Origin: JBPYCR01 sp051846915
Lineage (GTDB): Bacteria > Bacillota > Bacilli > Bacillales > Amphibacillaceae
Reading direction: 5' to 3'
Assembly: GCF_051846915.1 (NCBI RefSeq)
Contig: NZ_JBPYCR010000035.1
Location: 1 to 35,955, forward strand
Length of the DNA: 35,955 nucleotides
Shown: positions 15,782 through 24,960 of the stretch, piece after piece
How the letters are laid out: the number at the start of each line of letters is the position of its first letter
How positions within the stretch are numbered: the stretch's first letter is position 1
Made by a program: the position numbers and the translations under genes
Notes under the pieces: generated by a model
What the model saw: the letters and a program-made list of their open reading frames with translations, nothing else
Databases searched by the model: none
What the model was told of the DNA's origin: nothing

Positions 15782-18764
15782 TATACAAATCAAACAGGCA
15801 TTTATTTATGGGTTCGGACGTTGGATAGATAAAGAAATTCGTTTTTCGGATCATTCTCTTTCTATAATTTATGGAGAGAATGAAGCGGGAAAGTCAAGCT
15901 TACAACAATTTATATTATTTATGTTATTTGGATTTCCGCCAAAAAAGCGACAATTTTATCGCCCGAAAACAGGTAGTAAAATGGGCGGCAGATTAACACT
16001 TGTAAATTCAAATCTCGAGGAATTTACGATTGAACGAATGGATAACGTGAACAATGGAGCTGCAGCGTGTTATACCGAAAACGGGGATGTTATGGACGAA
16101 GCTTGGCTCAGCGAACAATTATCCGGAGTATCCAGTAGCATATACGAATCGATCTATTCGTTTTCGGCACTTGATTTAAACCATTTGAGAAACATGAAAA
16201 ATGAGGATTTTGGAGAAATTCTTTTCAATATTGGCCTGACGGGTGCAACAAACGTAAACAGTATTGAAAAAAAACTGGATAATAAAATTAACGAATTGTT
16301 CAAACGAACCGGAAAAGTCCCTTTGATGAATGTACAAATTGAAGAGCTTGAACGCATTTTTCAAGACTGGAAACAATTTCACCAAGAGGAATCCGCTTAT
16401 CGTGAAAAAAATAAAGCTATTATCCGACTGAGCGAGGAAATGGAGCGGGTACAGCAAAAGATCATTCAGGTGAAAGAGGAACTGGCTGCAAATGAGAAAA
16501 TAAAACATGCCTTACCTACTATTTATCGGTATTATCAGTTGAAAGATAGGATAATGCAATATCCGCAGAAAATTTATTTTCCAGAAAATGGACGAAAACG
16601 GCTTCAGGAATTGAAAGATCCGTTGCTCTCTTTAAAAAGTGAACAAGCGATAATAGAAGGCCAAGAGAAAGAGTATAAACATAAACAGGAAAAACTCAAG
16701 CAAGAACTGGCTTCCGCTGCAGCCTATAATACCGCAAACAACCTGTTGCAGTCATATCGATTTGTTCAGCAATGGGAGCAAGAAATGAAACAATTGCAGA
16801 CGGATATTCATAAACTGAACGCACAACTTGAGACTGAAATGGCACAATTGCAAATACCTATCGATATCGAACAATTAAAACAGCTTCATTTCCCTTTTTA
16901 TACAGAAAAGAGATGGTTGGATTTAAAGCATCGCTTAGATCAACTTCAAATGGAAAGAGAGCAGCTGCAACAAGAGGCGAATGAATGGAATACAGCACTC
17001 AATCAAATTAATCAGGATTTGGACAAACATCGAAAACTTCTTCTGCCGAAAGAAGAATTGCATCTTTTACAGTCTAAAAAAGGTCAAGTTGCTGAAAGTG
17101 AAGCTATGCAAAAAATGGTGAAACATTCAGAAATGGAAGCAATCGAATGGCATGAAGAAAAAGTCAAAAAAAAGAAGCAGGCACAGCAGCTTTGTTACGG
17201 GAGTATTGTTGTAGCATTCCTGTTTGGATTTGTTCATCTGTTTATAACGTCAATTCCTTCTCCAGTAATGACCATTGTAATTATATTGATCATTGGCGTC
17301 GGGCAATTGATGTTAAGAAACAACACCATTAAAAATATGGATATGCTATTACATCAAATGAGGATTCCACAAGAGAATAATGCCATCCCCGCTTCGGAAA
17401 TGAAGGAAATTGAAAGAGTATTAGCCGAACAAGTAGAAATAGAAAATACTGTTTCAACTTTGCAAGCCGAAAGCAAAAAGATTAAAATGGAACTTTTGAA
17501 GCATGAGGAAAAAAAGAATTCATATGAACAAAGAAAGAAAAGGTTTACATCTGATTTGGAGACACAGTATGAAGCCTATCCTTTTTTGCAATCAATTGAT
17601 ATTGCTTATTGGGCAGAGGCATATTATATGATCAAGCGTATGTTGCATTGTTTGCAGGAGATAGAAGAAAAAAATTCACAATATAAACAGATAGAAGAAA
17701 AAGAAGCAGCATATATCCGAGAGGTCAGCCAATTTTTAGATACACAAGGGATCCACTCAGCCAACAAGGATGTATATGTTTTGGCTGATACAGTTGAAAG
17801 GTTTGTTGAACAATATACCGATAAAATAAAGTCAATCGATCAATACGAACAGTTTATTAAGGAATGTCGTGCAAAAAAGAAAATGATAGAACAAAAAATT
17901 GGCACGTATGAACAAGAAATATACGCTTTATTCAATCAGGCAAATGTTCAGTCTGAAGAAGCTTATTTTATAGCAGCAGATCAAGGGGATGAAAAAAAGG
18001 AGACAGAGAGAGCATATAGACAATGCTATGAAGAACTTATCGTCCGATTTCCCGCAGACATGATAGAAGCTTGGCAAGTCGATCAATTTGACGAAAATGA
18101 ATTGGAAAAACAAGGAATAAAACAAAAGAAGCATATAAAAGATCTTGAGGAAGAATTAGAGACAATACGCCAACAAATTGCGGATCTTCAAGCTGAAGTG
18201 GGTAAGTTGGAGCGTTCGCAAGCTTATTCGGAAGCGACATATCGGTTGGAAATGGGTAGGGAAAAATTAAATCGGCTTGCGAAAGAATGGTCTGTATATA
18301 AAACGGCAAAAGAAGTACTTTCTGAAACGAAACGGGCCTATCGAAAGAAGTATTTCCGTACTGTTCTAGCAAAAACGACGGCTTATTTCTCAGAAATAAC
18401 AGATCATGTGTACCACCGAGTTATTGAGCCTAAGGGAAAAAAAGGGTTTCGTGTTGAAGCCCACAATGGAATAACATACCAAGTGAATGAATTATCACAA
18501 GGGACTGTAGATCAATTATATATTTCACTTCGTATTGCCATAGGTGAAATCATGAGTGGAAAACATAATGTACCATTTATTATGGATGATGCCTTTATTC
18601 ACTTTGATTCTCATCGAACGAAAGCAATCATGAAAGTGATGAAGGAAGTTTCCAAAGCACAGCAAATAATTATCTTTACTTGCAAGAAAGAAATAGTCAC
18701 TTTAGCAGATGAAGCACATATTATTGAACTTGAAAGGCCGATAATGAATCATACAGGCACGTAA
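15765..18764 (+). CDS. yhaN: YhaN, SbcC/Rad50-like AAA ATPase with central membrane-like segment
   Basis: A 999-residue protein (B. subtilis YhaN is slightly shorter). Walker A GENEAGKS is at residues 37-44. Two long coiled-coil stretches (about 180-470 and 525-860) are rich in Gln, Glu and Lys. Between them, at about 476-514, lie two hydrophobic helices (YGSIVVAFLFGFVHLFI and MTIVIILIIGVGQLM) where Rad50/SbcC would have a zinc hook. The C-terminal lobe has the signature-like ELSQGTVDQ (about 908) and Walker B FIMDDAFIHFD (about 936). This fits the AAA_27 family. Start ATG 15765 lies inside yhaO; GTG 15771 is an alternative. The hydrophobic apex suggests membrane attachment, an inference. Confidence 0.92.
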   Translation: MKVAINIQIKQAFIYGFGRWIDKEIRFSDHSLSIIYGENEAGKSSLQQFILFMLFGFPPKKRQFYRPKTGSKMGGRLTLVNSNLEEFTIERMDNVNNGAAACYTENGDVMDEAWLSEQLSGVSSSIYESIYSFSALDLNHLRNMKNEDFGEILFNIGLTGATNVNSIEKKLDNKINELFKRTGKVPLMNVQIEELERIFQDWKQFHQEESAYREKNKAIIRLSEEMERVQQKIIQVKEELAANEKIKHALPTIYRYYQLKDRIMQYPQKIYFPENGRKRLQELKDPLLSLKSEQAIIEGQEKEYKHKQEKLKQELASAAAYNTANNLLQSYRFVQQWEQEMKQLQTDIHKLNAQLETEMAQLQIPIDIEQLKQLHFPFYTEKRWLDLKHRLDQLQMEREQLQQEANEWNTALNQINQDLDKHRKLLLPKEELHLLQSKKGQVAESEAMQKMVKHSEMEAIEWHEEKVKKKKQAQQLCYGSIVVAFLFGFVHLFITSIPSPVMTIVIILIIGVGQLMLRNNTIKNMDMLLHQMRIPQENNAIPASEMKEIERVLAEQVEIENTVSTLQAESKKIKMELLKHEEKKNSYEQRKKRFTSDLETQYEAYPFLQSIDIAYWAEAYYMIKRMLHCLQEIEEKNSQYKQIEEKEAAYIREVSQFLDTQGIHSANKDVYVLADTVERFVEQYTDKIKSIDQYEQFIKECRAKKKMIEQKIGTYEQEIYALFNQANVQSEEAYFIAADQGDEKKETERAYRQCYEELIVRFPADMIEAWQVDQFDENELEKQGIKQKKHIKDLEEELETIRQQIADLQAEVGKLERSQAYSEATYRLEMGREKLNRLAKEWSVYKTAKEVLSETKRAYRKKYFRTVLAKTTAYFSEITDHVYHRVIEPKGKKGFRVEAHNGITYQVNELSQGTVDQLYISLRIAIGEIMSGKHNVPFIMDDAFIHFDSHRTKAIMKVMKEVSKAQQIIIFTCKKEIVTLADEAHIIELERPIMNHTGT

Positions 18765-18815
18765 CAAACTTAATTTATCAACAGTATTGCATTAAATATG
18801 GGGGAGGAATTTCAA

Positions 18816-19763
18816 ATGAAAAAAGGAATAGGTCAACACGCAATCGGCGACTCATTTGAAGGGTTTTTACTAATAAGGGAAGTGAGCAAAGGCTTAACGA
18901 CGAACGGCAAGCCTTTTTTGACCATTTTATTCGGTGATGCCACTGGTGAAATGGAGGCGAAGCTTTGGGACGCGACGAAAGAGGATGAAGAAACTTTTGT
19001 TCCGGAACAAATTGTTGGATTAACCGGTGAAGTCAATCAATTTCGTGGAAAACCTCAATTGAAAGTGTTGACGATTCGACCTGCTCAACCAATGGACGGC
19101 GTACAACTAACACAATTTATTAAAAAAGCCCCTGTTGAAAAAGAAGTATTAAATGAAAAACTGACTGAAGCGATATTTGAAATGGAAAATGCCAACTTAC
19201 AGCGTATTGTACGGGCATTTGTAAAAAAATACGGAGATGCACTTTTATCCTACCCAGCAGCGGCAAAAAACCATCATGAATATGCTTCAGGTCTGGCTCA
19301 TCATATTGTAAGCATGTTGTCTATTGCGAAAGAGTTATCAACCCTTTATCCGTCCATAAATAAAGACTTATTGTATGCCGGTATTATCCTGCATGATCTA
19401 GGAAAATTAAAAGAATTGTCAGGAATTGTTACCACATCGTATACATTAGAAGGTAAATTATTGGGACACATCCCGATGATGGTTGAAGAAATCGGCAAGT
19501 TGGCGGAAGAATTGAAAATTGAAGGGGAAGAAGTAGTGATTTTACAGCATTTGGTTTTATCCCACCACGGAAAAGCTGAATGGGGAAGCCCAAAACCGCC
19601 ATTGATTAAAGAAGCGGAATTGTTACATTTGATTGATTTGATCGACGCAAAAATGAATATGCTGGACAGAGCGTTGAATAAGATAAAACCCGGCGAGTTC
19701 ACAGAGCGGTTATTTGCCATGGACAACCGTTCATTTTATAAACCGCTTTTTGAGAAAAATTAA
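18816..19763 (+). CDS. yhaM: 3'-5' exoribonuclease YhaM
   Basis: A 315-residue cytosolic nuclease, close to B. subtilis YhaM in length, which degrades single-stranded RNA and DNA 3' ends. The N-terminal OB-fold (about 1-90: GKPFLTILFGDATGEMEAKLWDA) is followed by an HD metal-dependent phosphohydrolase domain with His162/His163 (AHHIVSM), His193-Asp194 (LHDLGKLKE), His250/His251 (SHHGKAEWG) and Asp274/Asp277. The ATG at 18816 is chosen because GGGGAGG lies eight bases upstream; an in-frame ATG at 18798 would place the SD inside the gene. It follows yhaN after 51 bases with no terminator, conserving the yhaO-N-M order. Confidence 0.94.
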   Translation: MKKGIGQHAIGDSFEGFLLIREVSKGLTTNGKPFLTILFGDATGEMEAKLWDATKEDEETFVPEQIVGLTGEVNQFRGKPQLKVLTIRPAQPMDGVQLTQFIKKAPVEKEVLNEKLTEAIFEMENANLQRIVRAFVKKYGDALLSYPAAAKNHHEYASGLAHHIVSMLSIAKELSTLYPSINKDLLYAGIILHDLGKLKELSGIVTTSYTLEGKLLGHIPMMVEEIGKLAEELKIEGEEVVILQHLVLSHHGKAEWGSPKPPLIKEAELLHLIDLIDAKMNMLDRALNKIKPGEFTERLFAMDNRSFYKPLFEKN

Positions 19764-19993
19764 TTACGTTCCTTTCCTTGACAAGGTTCATCAGAAATTC
19801 CATTTATTTACGCGTTCTTTGTTAACCCAACCACCTATAACAAACGTGAAATAAAAGTCAGTGAGCTCCAAAATATGCGGAATTAAAGCTCGGTGGATCC
19901 GTTACTTTGTCTTCTTTGAAAGGTACCAGTCATTATTATATTGTTTCCGTCATATATATGGTAAAAGAAAAGATGGACAAGGGGGCTTATATG

Positions 19994-20185
19994 ATGGTAT
20001 TCGGAATTCCCTGGTGGGTATTGATGCTGGTAGTATTAATTTTCCTAAGTGGTTATATGGCATTTCGGGCCATGCGTGCGGAGCATATATTAGAACAGCA
20101 GTTTATTGAACGCGAAGGTGAAGTTTATATTAATCGGATGGAAGATGAAAGAAAAAGACGTGGGCAAAGACGTATGGAGGAATAA
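19994..20185 (+). CDS. yhaL: Sporulation protein YhaL
   Basis: A 63-residue protein with one N-terminal membrane helix (about residues 6-24, PWWVLMLVVLIFLSGYMAF) and a charged cytoplasmic tail QQFIEREGEVYINRMEDERKRR, matching YhaL. The homologue was identified as a sporulation protein whose mechanism is unknown. The start is either ATG 19991 or the adjacent ATG 19994; AAGGGGG favours 19994. Longer in-frame versions from 19907 lack an SD and family similarity. It lies upstream of and convergent with prsA, as a two-gene neighbourhood conserved with B. subtilis. About 230 bases separate it from yhaM with no clear feature. Confidence 0.88.
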   Translation: MVFGIPWWVLMLVVLIFLSGYMAFRAMRAEHILEQQFIEREGEVYINRMEDERKRRGQRRMEE

Positions 20186-20214
20186 TTCATTATGAATGCA
20201 GCGGATTAATAGAA

Positions 20215-20266
20215 TCAAAAAAACGAAGGCTTATACGTCATATAGTATAGGCCTTCGTTTGTGTTT
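20215..20266. terminator. Bidirectional terminator between yhaL and prsA
   Basis: AAACGAAGGCTTATAC pairs with GTATAGGCCTTCGTTT (one G-U) around an eight-base loop. The A-run on the left and the T-rich right side let it serve both genes. Confidence 0.88.
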
Positions 20267-20271
20267 ATTTA

Positions 20272-21141
20272 TTACCCTTGGGCTTGTTCATTCTTTAGCA
20301 TATCTTTATATTGATCGATTTTTATATCAATTTTTGTATCTGACAATAGGTCGTTCATTTTCTGCATTGCTTTTTCAGGTTCAATTTTCTTGCTTGCTAA
20401 GTCTCGGCGAATTTTTTTCTTGTTTTCTTCAAACGTACCGATATCTTCTTCGCTTTCCTTTTTATCAAGCAACTCAATTATATGAAAACCATATTGAGTT
20501 TGAACCGGGTCACTAATATCGCCAACGTCCATACCGTAAGCAGCATTTTCAAATTCAGGAAGCATGTCTCCGGCACTGAATGGAGGTAATTTTCCACCTT
20601 CTTGTGCAGATCCGTCTGTGGAATACTCTTTAGCCAATTCTGCGAAATCTTCTCCATTTTCGAGTTTTTCTTTCACTTCATTTGCTGTTTCCTCATCTGC
20701 AACGAGTATATGTCTTGCTTCCAATTCCGTTTTCATACGATCATATTGATTTTTCATTTCTTCTTCGGAAACTTCAATATCTTCCGTTAAAGCAGCTTCC
20801 TGTAGTAAGCCTTCTTTTATATCTTCACGTAAATCTTCTTCTGTTATGTTCTGGCTTTCCAACGTGCTTTCATAATCATCACCAAACTGTTCTTTGAGGT
20901 TTTCAATTTCCTCATCAATTTGTTCTTCATCAATATCATACTTGTCATCTAAGACAACCATTGTGATCATTTCCCGTAATACTTCTTCCCCGTTCCTATC
21001 GACTAATTCAGTGTATAGCTCGTCCTTTGTAATATTTCCGGCACCTGTTTCTACTACTACTTCTGAATCGCCATCCCCTGAACATGCTGAGAGAGCAAGA
21101 ATCCCAACAGCAGTTACCGTTGCAGCTAAAGTCTTTTTCAT
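20272..21141 (-). CDS. prsA: PrsA foldase lipoprotein (peptidyl-prolyl isomerase)
   Basis: A 289-residue extracytoplasmic lipoprotein that assists folding of secreted proteins and is essential for many exoenzymes and penicillin-binding proteins in Bacillus. It has a lipoprotein signal with lipobox LSAC and lipidated Cys20. A helical N-domain is followed by a parvulin (PpiC) domain at about 141-229 (ARHILVAD, GGKLPPFSAGDMLPEFE, YGFHIIELLD) and a helical C-terminal part. The protein is strongly acidic, as usual for secreted proteins of alkaliphilic or halotolerant Bacillaceae. AAAGAGGAG lies nine bases before the ATG; an extended -10-like TGTTATATT is about 40 bases upstream. Confidence 0.96.
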   Translation of the reverse strand: MKKTLAATVTAVGILALSACSGDGDSEVVVETGAGNITKDELYTELVDRNGEEVLREMITMVVLDDKYDIDEEQIDEEIENLKEQFGDDYESTLESQNITEEDLREDIKEGLLQEAALTEDIEVSEEEMKNQYDRMKTELEARHILVADEETANEVKEKLENGEDFAELAKEYSTDGSAQEGGKLPPFSAGDMLPEFENAAYGMDVGDISDPVQTQYGFHIIELLDKKESEEDIGTFEENKKKIRRDLASKKIEPEKAMQKMNDLLSDTKIDIKIDQYKDMLKNEQAQG

Positions 21142-21788
21142 TTATGACACTCCTCTTTCTTATTCAATACTGTTTAATATAACACATTTTTATACTAAAA
21201 ATATATATTTAACATAAATTTGGTTTATAAAATATTGGGTATTCGAAAAAAAGTGTGTAATGAAAAAAACGTACCAATACCGCTCGAGAAATATACTCGT
21301 TTTACGTCAGAATCTCGCACATTCCATTTGGTAGGCTCGTGTCCCCACTTCGAATTCTTCACTTGATAGCCCGTATACCGTTAACATTAAACACTATTAA
21401 CATCACGTGAATTGTAAAAATGATAGGCACAAACAATTATTTACTAGGTCTTTAGATACTGGGATTTTATAGATGATCAACAAATATAAGTATATAAACG
21501 AAATTTAGCGATAAAATAAGGATGTGGCATCATAATGAAATAGATAATGAAAAACGTTGCAATAAACGAAAATTTGAAGTTTGAACTATAGTTCTTTTAG
21601 GGTATATGATTATATGGTGTGAATGTTAATAGCTCATGAATGTTAATGGTCATTTAAATAGTATGTAGTGGCAGGCGCTGTACTACCTCTCTCCCCTCCA
21701 AGGTTTAATCTACAACTTCACACACATACTTATTTACTTGTTTTTAACAACTTAATCCACAACTTAATAATTAGAAGAGGTGAATTGA
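21142..21788. other. 647-bp regulatory gap between prsA and opuAA
   Basis: Neither strand shows a credible gene. The left end holds the prsA leader. Elements of note on the opuAA side are a promoter at 21581-21610, a 12-base palindrome over its -35, and two direct repeats TGAATGTTAAT (21620-21630, 21637-21647). The motif ATGTTAAT recurs inverted near 21395. The region 21240-21380 has mixed composition and no recognised feature. The length of the gap and of the predicted opuAA leader (about 170 bases) suggests elaborate osmotic control. Confidence 0.5.
21581..21610 (+). promoter_or_regulatory. Candidate promoter of the opuA operon with -35 palindrome
   Basis: TTGAAC (21581-21586), an 18-base spacer and TATGAT (21605-21610). 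GAACTATAGTTC (21583-21594) is a perfect palindrome covering the -35, a plausible site for a GbsR/OpcR-type or other regulator. This is inference from sequence only. Confidence 0.5.
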
Positions 21789-22988
21789 ATGCCACTGATA
21801 GAGGTAAATAACTTATCAAAAATTTTTGGTAGGCATCCAAAGCAAGCGATTAAATATTTGGATGAAGGCTTATCAAAGGATGAGATTTTAAGCAAAACGG
21901 GAAATACCGTTGGGGTCAATCGTACTTCATTCTCTGTCCATGCCGGAGAAACATTTGTCATTATGGGGCTTTCTGGAAGTGGGAAGTCTACCTTGGTTCG
22001 CTTGATCAATCGGCTAATAGAGCCAACGGAAGGTAGCATATTGATTGAAGGCGAAGATTTATCCAAAATGGACAAACAAGAATTGCGCAAAGTGCGTCGT
22101 GAAAAGTTAAGTATGGTTTTTCAGCGCTTTGCCTTATTTCCGCATCGCACGATTGTGGAAAATGCAGAGTTCGGTTTGGAAATCCAAAAATTGCCGAAAG
22201 AAGAACGTCGTAAAAAAGCTGAAAATGCACTTGAATTGGTTGGGCTAGGTGGTTATTTTGAACAATACCCGAATCAGTTGTCCGGTGGGATGCAACAACG
22301 GGTCGGATTAGCTCGGGCTCTAGCCAACGATCCGGAAGTGTTGTTAATGGATGAGGCATTTTCGGCACTAGATCCACTAATTCGAAAAGACATGCAGGAT
22401 GAATTAATTGATTTGCAGGCAAGCATGAAAAAGACGATTTTATTTATTACGCATGACTTAGATGAAGCGTTACGTCTAGGAGATCGAATCGCGTTAATGA
22501 AGGACGGTGCAATCGTCCAGATTGGTACACCAGAGGAAATTTTAGTTAATCCGGCAAATGATTATGTAGAAAAATTCGTTGAAGATGTCGATCGATCTAA
22601 GATTTTAACAGCACAGCATATTATGAAACGACCGGAAACGGTGAACATAGATAACCATGGACCGCGTGTTGCAATGGAAAGAATGCGTGAAGAAGGTTTA
22701 TCAGGTGTCTATGTTGTGGATAGCAAACGTATGTTACAAGGTTATGTAACTGCCGATGATGCTGCAAATGCTATTAAACAAGAAGAAAGAAGTCTAAAAG
22801 GTATCCTGCAAAATAATATACCAAAAGTTGATAAAGAAACACCGATGAATGAAATCTTTGATATCATTTACGATTCGCCAATGCCTATTGCTGTAGTAGA
22901 AAATGAAAAATTGGTAGGAATTATCGTTCGTGGAGCTGTAATAGCCGCTCTGTCAAAAGATGGCGAGGTGAATTTAGAAAATGCTTAA
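21789..22988 (+). CDS. opuAA: Glycine betaine ABC transporter ATPase OpuAA
   Basis: A 399-residue cytoplasmic ATPase of the osmoprotectant (OTCN/ProV) type. Features in order: Walker A GLSGSGKST (60-68), Q-loop VFQRFALFPHRT (110-121), signature LSGGMQQR (164-171), Walker B LLMDEAFSALDP (185-196), and H-loop FITHDLDEALRLGD. Two C-terminal CBS domains (about 275-395) probably sense ionic strength, as shown for lactococcal OpuA. The N-terminal insertion (residues 16-45, HPKQAIKYLDEGLSKDEIL) is typical of ProV and OpuAA. The ATG has AGAAGAGGTG upstream and the stop overlaps opuAB by eight bases. It heads the OpuA uptake operon. Confidence 0.96.
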   Translation: MPLIEVNNLSKIFGRHPKQAIKYLDEGLSKDEILSKTGNTVGVNRTSFSVHAGETFVIMGLSGSGKSTLVRLINRLIEPTEGSILIEGEDLSKMDKQELRKVRREKLSMVFQRFALFPHRTIVENAEFGLEIQKLPKEERRKKAENALELVGLGGYFEQYPNQLSGGMQQRVGLARALANDPEVLLMDEAFSALDPLIRKDMQDELIDLQASMKKTILFITHDLDEALRLGDRIALMKDGAIVQIGTPEEILVNPANDYVEKFVEDVDRSKILTAQHIMKRPETVNIDNHGPRVAMERMREEGLSGVYVVDSKRMLQGYVTADDAANAIKQEERSLKGILQNNIPKVDKETPMNEIFDIIYDSPMPIAVVENEKLVGIIVRGAVIAALSKDGEVNLENA

Positions 22989-23835
22989 TAAAATAATGGA
23001 CTTTATACCTAAAATACCAATAGCCGAAGGTACAAAATGGCTGACAGATCAAATAACAAGTGGTTTCGCCTTTTTATTCGAACCGATTAAAGAATACTTC
23101 GGTAAACTGATGGAGTTTACTTCGGATACCTTGCTAATAGTTCCACCAGTTGTTATTATAGTCATTGTTGCGTTAATAGCCTTTTTCCTATCGGGGAAAA
23201 AGTTTGGACTTGCTGCTTTTACAATTGTAGGCTTATGGCTTATTTATAATCAGGGCTTATGGGAACATTTAATTAGTACCTTTACATTAGTTTTAATAGC
23301 AAGTATACTCTCTGTTGTTATTGGTGTTCCTGTTGGAATATTAATGTCTAAGAGTAAAGTTGCAGAGGCAATTATTACACCTATTCTTGACTTTATGCAG
23401 ACGATGCCTGCATTTGTGTATTTAATACCAGCAGTTGCATTCTTTGGTATCGGTATGGTACCAGGTGTGTTTGCATCACTTATATTTGCAACACCACCAA
23501 CCGTAAGATTTACAAATTTAGGGATCCGACAAGTCTCCAAAGAACTGGTGGAAGCTTCTGAGGCATTTGGAAGTACGGGAAGCCAGAAACTTTTTAAAGT
23601 AGAATTACCAATGGCGAAGGAAACGATTATGGCCGGTATTAACCAAACAGTGATGCTTGCCTTATCCATGGTCGTAATTGCATCAATGATTGGTGCACCT
23701 GGCTTGGGAAGAGAAGTGCTATCGGCACTGCAAAGAGCTCAAGTAGGTGGAGGATTTGTCGCCGGTATCGGAATTGTTATTTTGGCAATTATTATTGACC
23801 GGTTTACGCAAAGCGTGAACACGAAAAAGAGTTAA
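22981..23835 (+). CDS. opuAB: Glycine betaine ABC transporter permease OpuAB
   Basis: A 284-residue permease, similar in length to B. subtilis OpuAB. An N-terminal amphipathic stretch is followed by about seven membrane segments. The inner-membrane component motif (EAA loop) is seen as EASEAFGSTGSQKLFKVELPMAKETIMAGINQ near residues 197-228. The segment DFMQTMPAFVYLIPAVAFFGIG is diagnostic of the ProW/OpuAB group. The ATG overlaps the opuAA end. The substrate-binding protein is not fused but is encoded by three following genes. It has the role of translocation pore for osmoprotectants. Confidence 0.95.
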   Translation: MLNKIMDFIPKIPIAEGTKWLTDQITSGFAFLFEPIKEYFGKLMEFTSDTLLIVPPVVIIVIVALIAFFLSGKKFGLAAFTIVGLWLIYNQGLWEHLISTFTLVLIASILSVVIGVPVGILMSKSKVAEAIITPILDFMQTMPAFVYLIPAVAFFGIGMVPGVFASLIFATPPTVRFTNLGIRQVSKELVEASEAFGSTGSQKLFKVELPMAKETIMAGINQTVMLALSMVVIASMIGAPGLGREVLSALQRAQVGGGFVAGIGIVILAIIIDRFTQSVNTKKS

Positions 23836-23915
23836 AGATTAATTTGTTTTTTGATAGCATCTTTCTTAAGAGGAAAGTTTGCATATATATTTTTAATATA
23901 AGGGGGACATTTTAC

Positions 23916-24878
23916 ATGTCTAAAACATTAAATTGGAAACGTCTGGTTCTACTCGTTGGATTCGGACTTCTATTAACAGTATTTGCTGCATGTGGATCGA
24001 ATAACGATTCAAACTCCGGTGATACAGGTTCGGATGAAAATGCAGAAGAATCAGGTGATAACGCTAATTCTGAAGAAGGGTCTAATGTTGGTGAAGAACT
24101 TGATTATAAAATAACAGGAATCGAAGCTGGAGCTGGCGTATTTAAAGCTACTGAAAAAGCGGTAGAAGAATATGGCCTTGATGGCTGGGAAGTTCAAGCG
24201 TCATCAAGTGGTGCTATGGCAACAGCACTAGGAGAAGCAATTGAGAAAGAAGAGCCGATTATTGTAACTGGTTGGACACCACACTGGAAGTTTTCAAAAT
24301 ATGACTTGAAATATTTAGAAGATCCAAAAGGTGTATATGGCGAAGCGGAGACAATAAACACAATAGTTCGCCAAGGACTTGAAGATGACATGCCAAATGC
24401 ATATAAGTTGTTGGATCAATTCGAGTGGACAACAGATGATATGGAATCGATTATGCTTGAAATTCAAAATGGTGCAGATCCATCAGAAGCTGCAGCTACT
24501 TGGGTAGAAGAGAATGCAGATAAAGTAGATGAATGGAAAGACGGAGTAGAAGAAGTTGATGGTGAAGAGATTGAACTAGTTTATGTTGAGTGGGATTCTG
24601 AAATTGCATCAACAAACGTAGTTGGAAAAGTACTTGAAGATTTAGGGTATAGTGCAACAATTACTCCACTTGACAATGCTGTTATGTGGCAAGCGGTAGC
24701 AAACAGCGAAGTAGATGGAATGGTTGCAGCATGGTTACCGGCAACACATGAAGATTTATACGCAGAGTATAAAGAAGATATAGTTGATCTAGGACCTAAT
24801 TTAGAAGGCGCTAAAATTGGTGCAGTTGTACCAAGTTATATGGATATCGAATCATTAGAAGAATTGGAAGCAAAATAA
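23916..24878 (+). CDS. opuAC: OpuAC1, glycine betaine-binding lipoprotein (first copy)
   Basis: A 320-residue membrane-anchored substrate-binding protein with lipobox FAAC (Cys26), an acidic Ser/Asn/Gly linker (27-60) and the OpuAC domain. The aromatic box known from B. subtilis OpuAC is intact: Trp120 (GWTPHW), Trp226 (VEWDSE) and Trp273 (AAWLP), with carboxylate-contacting Gly68-Ile69 (TGIE) and His278 (LPATH). It should bind glycine betaine or proline betaine. The ATG at 23916 follows AGGGGGAC; a longer frame from 23844 lacks a signal. It lies 80 bases after opuAB and is followed by a terminator hairpin. Of the three copies it looks most like the canonical OpuAC. Confidence 0.94.
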   Translation: MSKTLNWKRLVLLVGFGLLLTVFAACGSNNDSNSGDTGSDENAEESGDNANSEEGSNVGEELDYKITGIEAGAGVFKATEKAVEEYGLDGWEVQASSSGAMATALGEAIEKEEPIIVTGWTPHWKFSKYDLKYLEDPKGVYGEAETINTIVRQGLEDDMPNAYKLLDQFEWTTDDMESIMLEIQNGADPSEAAATWVEENADKVDEWKDGVEEVDGEEIELVYVEWDSEIASTNVVGKVLEDLGYSATITPLDNAVMWQAVANSEVDGMVAAWLPATHEDLYAEYKEDIVDLGPNLEGAKIGAVVPSYMDIESLEELEAK

Positions 24879-24889
24879 ATTATGCAAAA

Positions 24890-24935
24890 AATAAAATGAG
24901 GCCATTTTAGATCTAAATGGCCTTATTTTATTTAT
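24890..24935 (+). terminator. Terminator between opuAC1 and opuAC2
   Basis: AAAATGAGGCCATTT pairs with AAATGGCCTTATTTT (one G-U) around TAGATCT-like loop bases, followed by a T-rich ATTTAT stretch. It would end or attenuate the opuAA-AB-AC1 mRNA. Confidence 0.8.
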
Positions 24936-24960
24936 ATTCAACACGAAGGGGTTAATTCAA

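Noticed and set aside
19861..20109. 82-codon frame overlapping yhaL
   Set aside because: Out of frame with yhaL, whose family sequence and SD are clear.
21142..21788. Riboswitch or T-box in the opuAA leader
   Set aside because: I found no conserved T-box, SAM, lysine or similar core, and no terminator/antiterminator pair next to the gene.
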